A stretch of 64,000 bases of DNA from the NCBI RefSeq assembly GCF_018732085.1, contig NZ_CP076103.1, positions 5,270,001 to 5,334,000 on the forward strand, given 5' to 3'. The notes below the pieces were generated by a model. It was not told the DNA's origin, ran no database searches, and saw only the letters and a program-made list of their open reading frames with translations. This document shows, in pieces, positions 61,200 to 64,000 of the stretch. This DNA is from Lysobacter capsici (GTDB lineage Bacteria > Pseudomonadota > Gammaproteobacteria > Xanthomonadales > Xanthomonadaceae). A program made the position numbers and the translations under genes. Position 1 is the first letter of the stretch; each line of letters opens with the position of its first letter.

Positions 61200-61831
61200 C
61201 CCGTGCCGCGGCGACGCACGCCGCCGTGGTGCTCGCCGCCGGCGCCAGCCGCCGCCTGGGCCGGCCCAAGCAACTGCTGACCCGCGACGGCGAAACCCTG
61301 TTGCACCGCGCGGCGCGGCTGGTCGTGGCGAGCGGCGCCTTGCGCACCGTGATCGTGCTCGGCGCGCGTCGCGAAGCGATGCAGGCGGCCTTGGCCGGGC
61401 TGGAGGTGGAGAGCGTGTTCAACCCCGACTGGGAACAAGGCTTGTCGAGCAGCCTGCGCGCGGCCGCGCGCGCGCTCGACGATTTCGCCGGCTCGGTGCT
61501 GGTGCTGGGCTGCGATCAGCCGGCGTTGGACGGCGCTCACCTGGCCGCGCTGATCGCGGGCGCGTCGTGGTCGCCCGGCGCCTGCGCGGCCACCGCGCAT
61601 GGCGATGCATTGGGCATACCGGCGTTGCTAGCGCCGGCGTTGTGGCGGCAGGGCACCGGCCTGCACGGCGACCGCGGCTTCGGCGCGACCCTGGCGCAGC
61701 AGATCCCGGGCGCGGTCTGGCGGCTGCAGGCGCCGGAACTGGAATGGGACCTGGATACGCCGGCCGATGTGGCGGTGGCGATCGAGCGCGGCTGGATCGA
61801 TGCGGATACCACGGCGATACCGGGCGTATAG
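61196..61831 (+). CDS. MocA-like molybdenum cofactor cytidylyltransferase
   Basis: A 211-residue nucleotidyltransferase. The NTP-binding motif AVVLAAGASRRLGRPKQLL is at about 10-28. VESVFNPDWEQGLSSSLRAA and SVLVLGCDQPALDGAHLAAL (Mg-binding Asp) follow, and the C-terminal LEWDLDTPADVAVAIERG is diagnostic for MobA/MocA proteins. MocA adds CMP to Mo-molybdopterin, making the MCD form used by xanthine-oxidase-like enzymes such as IorAB. The ATG overlaps the stop of the XdhC-family gene. CTP versus GTP preference is inferred from neighbouring genes. Confidence 0.88.
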   Translation: MTRAAATHAAVVLAAGASRRLGRPKQLLTRDGETLLHRAARLVVASGALRTVIVLGARREAMQAALAGLEVESVFNPDWEQGLSSSLRAAARALDDFAGSVLVLGCDQPALDGAHLAALIAGASWSPGACAATAHGDALGIPALLAPALWRQGTGLHGDRGFGATLAQQIPGAVWRLQAPELEWDLDTPADVAVAIERGWIDADTTAIPGV

Positions 61832-61877
61832 ACGTCCCGCGCCGAACACCCGCTGCTGCCGCATGTCCGCTACTGCC

Positions 61878-62020
61878 CTGTAGGAGCGGCGCGAGCCGCG
61901 ACCGCGATACCTCGCTTATGACGCGACCACGATGTTGCAAGCATGTCGATTGGCTTGCGGCCGGGCCTTCGTCGTTACTTAGGTATCGCGGTCGCGGCTC
62001 ACGCCGCTCCTACAGGCCGC
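61878..62020. repeat. Family B repeat, inverted copies
   Basis: CTGTAGGAGCGGCGCGAGCCG...GACCGCGATA at 61878-61913 faces GTATCGCGGTCGCGGCTCAC...GCTCCTACAGG at 61983-62014, about 70 bases apart. Same family and orientation as at 56058-56196. The surrounding 61832-62259 gap contains no gene. Confidence 0.8.
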
Positions 62021-62052
62021 TCCTATACAAGGCCTCGACACATCGTCCTGCC

Positions 62053-62090
62053 CCGCTTTTTCCCTCTCCCGCACGCGGGAGAGGGGCTTC
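62053..62090. repeat. Family C half-element
   Basis: TTTTTCCCTCTCCCGCACGC followed by GGGAGAGGGGCTTC: a single arm of the family C element with its internal palindrome. The partner arm is absent. Confidence 0.7.
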
Positions 62091-62259
62091 GAATGCTCGA
62101 GGCAGCCTCACCGACGCGCGCACCGGGCGTCTCAATCGAAAAGGTCGAAAAAGGGCGTTAGACCGATGCGTCCGCGGCAACTCCGCGCACCGCGCTTGGA
62201 GGCCCGCGCCGCCCGGCCGGACATCCTGTCAGCCGGGCGACGCAAACCGCACGCCAGCC

Positions 62260-62475
62260 CTAGGGAACCAGCGTGCCAAACACGGGCTGCGATTCCGCGT
62301 CGTAGATCCGCAGCCACAGGCCCTTGGGCGCATGCATGGCGTACTTGCGGGCCTGCGGCAGCACAGCGCGCAACGCCGCTTCGGCGCTGCGGTATTCCTT
62401 CTGGATTTCGGCCATCGCCACGGTCAGCGCGCTGTCGTCGCTACCGTCACGCTGCTTCAGTTCGACGCGGAACAT
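62260..62475 (-). CDS. Small conserved-looking protein of unknown function
   Basis: A 71-residue soluble protein: MFRVELKQRDGSDDSALTVA, then MAEIQKEYRSAEAALRAVLP, QARKYAMHAPKGLWLRIYDA and ESQPVFGTLVP. It alternates strand-helix-strand, with a compact alpha/beta composition and no signal peptide. No family is recognised. A Shine-Dalgarno ACAAGGATG sits a few bases before the ATG, and codon composition is that of real genes here, so I treat it as coding. It is isolated between the repeat-rich gap and the LysR gene. Confidence 0.65.
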   Translation of the reverse strand: MFRVELKQRDGSDDSALTVAMAEIQKEYRSAEAALRAVLPQARKYAMHAPKGLWLRIYDAESQPVFGTLVP

Positions 62476-62760
62476 GGGTCATCCTTGTAAAGTTCAGCCG
62501 GCCCGGTCTGGGGGAGTGCCCGCCTTGAGGCGGATCTATGACTCGGTGGTGCCGTCGGAGCGTTTAAAAGATGCTTGTTGCGTGAACAGGAAACCGTCGT
62601 CGGAACGCCTGTAAGCGTGTAGGAATTTTCCTAATCTGATGTGCCTTGCGTCACAGGTTTAAAATGAACCGGTGGACTTGTCATAGCTTTTGTTCATGTG
62701 GACCTGCTTCACGGATGAAATATTCCACCGTGGGTACGCCCGCAGGCACATGCCGCCGCG

Positions 62761-63666
62761 CTAACCGCCGCGGCCGTCGAATATCGGCTGCAAGGCCGCC
62801 AGCCCATCGCGCAGCGCGTCGGCGAAGACCCGGATGCGCTCGGTGCGGCGCAGGTCGGGGTGACTGAGCAGCCACAGATCGACCGCGATCCCGGGCACCG
62901 GATCGCCGACCCGCACCAACCGGCGCTCGGCATCGCCCAGGTGGCACGGCAGCACCGTCAGCCCCATCCCGCAGACAGCGGCGTCGCGCAACGCGATCAG
63001 GCTGTTGGCGCTGAATACCGCGCGCCGGTCGTACTGCTTGTGCCGCAGCCACTGGGCCATGGCGATATGGGCCAGGTTACCGTCGGGCACCAGCCAGTCG
63101 TAATCGGCCAGATCGTCCGGCCGGGCCGTTCGCGGCAGGCGCAGCGAACGCGGCCGGTACACCGCCGAGGCCATGCGCGCGACCTTGCGGCCGATCAGGC
63201 CTTCCGGCGGCTTGGCGCCCGGACGCAGGGCTAGGTCGGCCTCGCGCCGGCTCAGGTCATGCACCGCGTTGTCGGTGATCAACTCCAGCACGATGCCCGG
63301 GTGACCGCGGCGGAACTGCGCCAACAGCGGCGGCAGCACGCCGTGCAGCAGCGGCTCGACCGTGGTCAGCCGGACCTTGCCGCTCGGCCGCGCGTCCAGG
63401 CCGGCCAGACGACGTTCGGTCGCGGCGATCCGGGTTTCGATCTGCGCCGCGACCGCGATGACTTCCTCGCCGGTCGGCGTCGGCGTGTAGCCGTCGCGCG
63501 CGCGTTCGAACAATCGCGCGCCCAGGCTGCGTTCGATCGCGTTGATCCGGCGGAATACGGTCGGATGGCTGACCGTCAGTTGCCTGGCCGCGCCGTTGAG
63601 CGAGCCGGCGCGGCCGACCGCGAGCACGAAGCGGTAATCGTCCCAGGCCAAGGCTTGTTCATTCAT
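62761..63666 (-). CDS. LysR-family transcriptional regulator
   Basis: A 301-residue regulator. The N-terminal winged helix (1-65) has DYRFVLAVGRAGSLNGAARQ and LTVSHPTVFRRINAIERSLG followed by ARLFERARDGYTPTPTGEEV. The effector-binding domain (about 90-300) contains VRLTTVEPLLHGVLPPLLAQ and DAAVCGMGLTVLPCHLGDAE. The ligand is unknown. It is divergent from the AhpD-like gene with a 98-bp space; LysR proteins usually control the divergent neighbour. The ATG at 63666 (MNEQALAW) was chosen over 63714, which would run into the intergenic region. Confidence 0.92.
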   Translation of the reverse strand: MNEQALAWDDYRFVLAVGRAGSLNGAARQLTVSHPTVFRRINAIERSLGARLFERARDGYTPTPTGEEVIAVAAQIETRIAATERRLAGLDARPSGKVRLTTVEPLLHGVLPPLLAQFRRGHPGIVLELITDNAVHDLSRREADLALRPGAKPPEGLIGRKVARMASAVYRPRSLRLPRTARPDDLADYDWLVPDGNLAHIAMAQWLRHKQYDRRAVFSANSLIALRDAAVCGMGLTVLPCHLGDAERRLVRVGDPVPGIAVDLWLLSHPDLRRTERIRVFADALRDGLAALQPIFDGRGG

Positions 63667-63683
63667 GCAATCTGGCCTTGCAT
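63665..63683. promoter_or_regulatory. Candidate LysR-type binding dyad at the regulator's start codon
   Basis: ATGCAA-TCTGGCC-TTGCAT is a perfect 6-bp inverted repeat with 7-base spacing, fitting the T-N11-A rule of LysR boxes. It overlaps the first bases of the LysR gene, as expected for autorepression, and lies within the divergent promoter region. Assignment is by pattern and position only. Confidence 0.45.
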
Positions 63684-63764
63684 TGGTGGCGGAATGTATT
63701 TCAGCAATGAACATCCTAACCTGCCGGCCTCGCGTCGCACGACGCCCCTGCCGAGGAAATTCCG

Positions 63765-64000
63765 ATGTCCGCTCGCCTGGATTACAACGCCATCGACCCG
63801 CAAGGCACCCTCGCGATAGCCGGCCTGAGCCACCATGTCGGCAAGAGTTCGCTGGAAGCGTCGTTGATCGATCTGGTCAACGTGCGCGTGTCGCAGCTCA
63901 ACGGTTGCGCGTATTGCATCCGCCTTCACACCGAGGAAGCGGTGGAACGCGGCGAAAGCCATCGCCGGCTGCATCTGCTGCGGGTCTGGCCGGAAGGTCC
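63765..64000 (+). CDS. AhpD-like carboxymuconolactone decarboxylase-family protein (N-terminal part)
   Basis: The first 78 residues are visible; the gene continues past the window. It starts MSARLDYNAIDPQGTLAIAG. The redox-active pair C-x-x-C is in VSQLNGCAYCIRLHTEEAVE, with the downstream His of the family's E/H-relay (HTEEA). RGESHRRLHLLRVWPEG follows. AhpD-type proteins act as alkylhydroperoxidases or as related thiol oxidoreductases. The Shine-Dalgarno GAGGAAAT precedes the ATG at 63765. It is divergent from the LysR gene and probably under its control. Confidence 0.9.
   Translation, partial: MSARLDYNAIDPQGTLAIAGLSHHVGKSSLEASLIDLVNVRVSQLNGCAYCIRLHTEEAVERGESHRRLHLLRVWPEG

Noticed and set aside
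62476..62760. Possible gene or RNA in the gap before the LysR gene
   Set aside because: The stretch is AT-richer than average, but no open frame with a ribosome-binding site, no strong hairpin and no known RNA motif could be supported.

Overview
The window is high-GC chromosomal DNA from a gammaproteobacterium, most likely a member of the Xanthomonadaceae (Lysobacteraceae) close to Lysobacter. This rests on inference from gene content and order: the lptM-dapF-DUF484-xerC-hslV-hslU block, the esterase-algZ-algR-hemC block, HslV with a short N-terminal propeptide, and many short palindromic intergenic repeats of a kind common in that family. No search was possible. No rRNA, tRNA or CRISPR array was seen.

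Layout. 1-5,079: the N-terminal part of ubiE, two GNAT acetyltransferases, a duplicated DUF417 membrane protein, a cytosine-deaminase-like enzyme, and an SDR/DoxX plus DUF2269 membrane pair. 5,080-10,531: a long inverted-repeat element, then the housekeeping minus-strand run (lptM, dapF, DUF484, xerC, hslV, hslU). 10,765-17,308: a small tautomerase, a YbaN-type membrane protein, two tandem exported S9 peptidases (oligopeptidase B and prolyl oligopeptidase types) and a small membrane protein. 17,605-18,770: a graveyard of two decayed REP-associated transposase copies with hairpins.

18,774-33,596: a giant minus-strand RHS/YD-repeat protein (about 4,808 aa) followed by a small co-directional gene that is probably its immunity gene. 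This is the most unusual locus. It combines a very long YD shell, six cadherin-like (CADG/He_PIG type) domains embedded between YD blocks, a LysM-like segment where the classical RHS core would be expected, a hydrophobic stretch and an AT-richer variable C-terminal tip. No VgrG, PAAR, T6SS or signal peptide is seen nearby.

34,079-43,114: a WYL regulator translationally coupled to a patatin-like lipase, an exported protein, and a cytoplasmic-type molybdopterin oxidoreductase complex resembling SoeABC sulfite dehydrogenase, with an extra small membrane protein. The catalytic subunit carries an in-frame copy of an intergenic inverted-repeat element. Then comes a putative outer-membrane protein. 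43,307-47,226: hemC, algR, algZ and an esterase. 47,499-56,024: a TonB_C-domain lipoprotein, then a metal-efflux block (His/Cys-rich small protein, czcC, czcB, czcA, CDF transporter).

56,419-61,831: a periplasmic molybdenum-hydroxylase module (iorA, iorB, dihaem cytochrome c) divergent from its maturation genes (XdhC family, MocA-like). 62,260-64,000: a small conserved-looking protein and a LysR regulator divergent from an AhpD-like gene cut by the window end. Intergenic spaces are loaded with at least five short repeat families.
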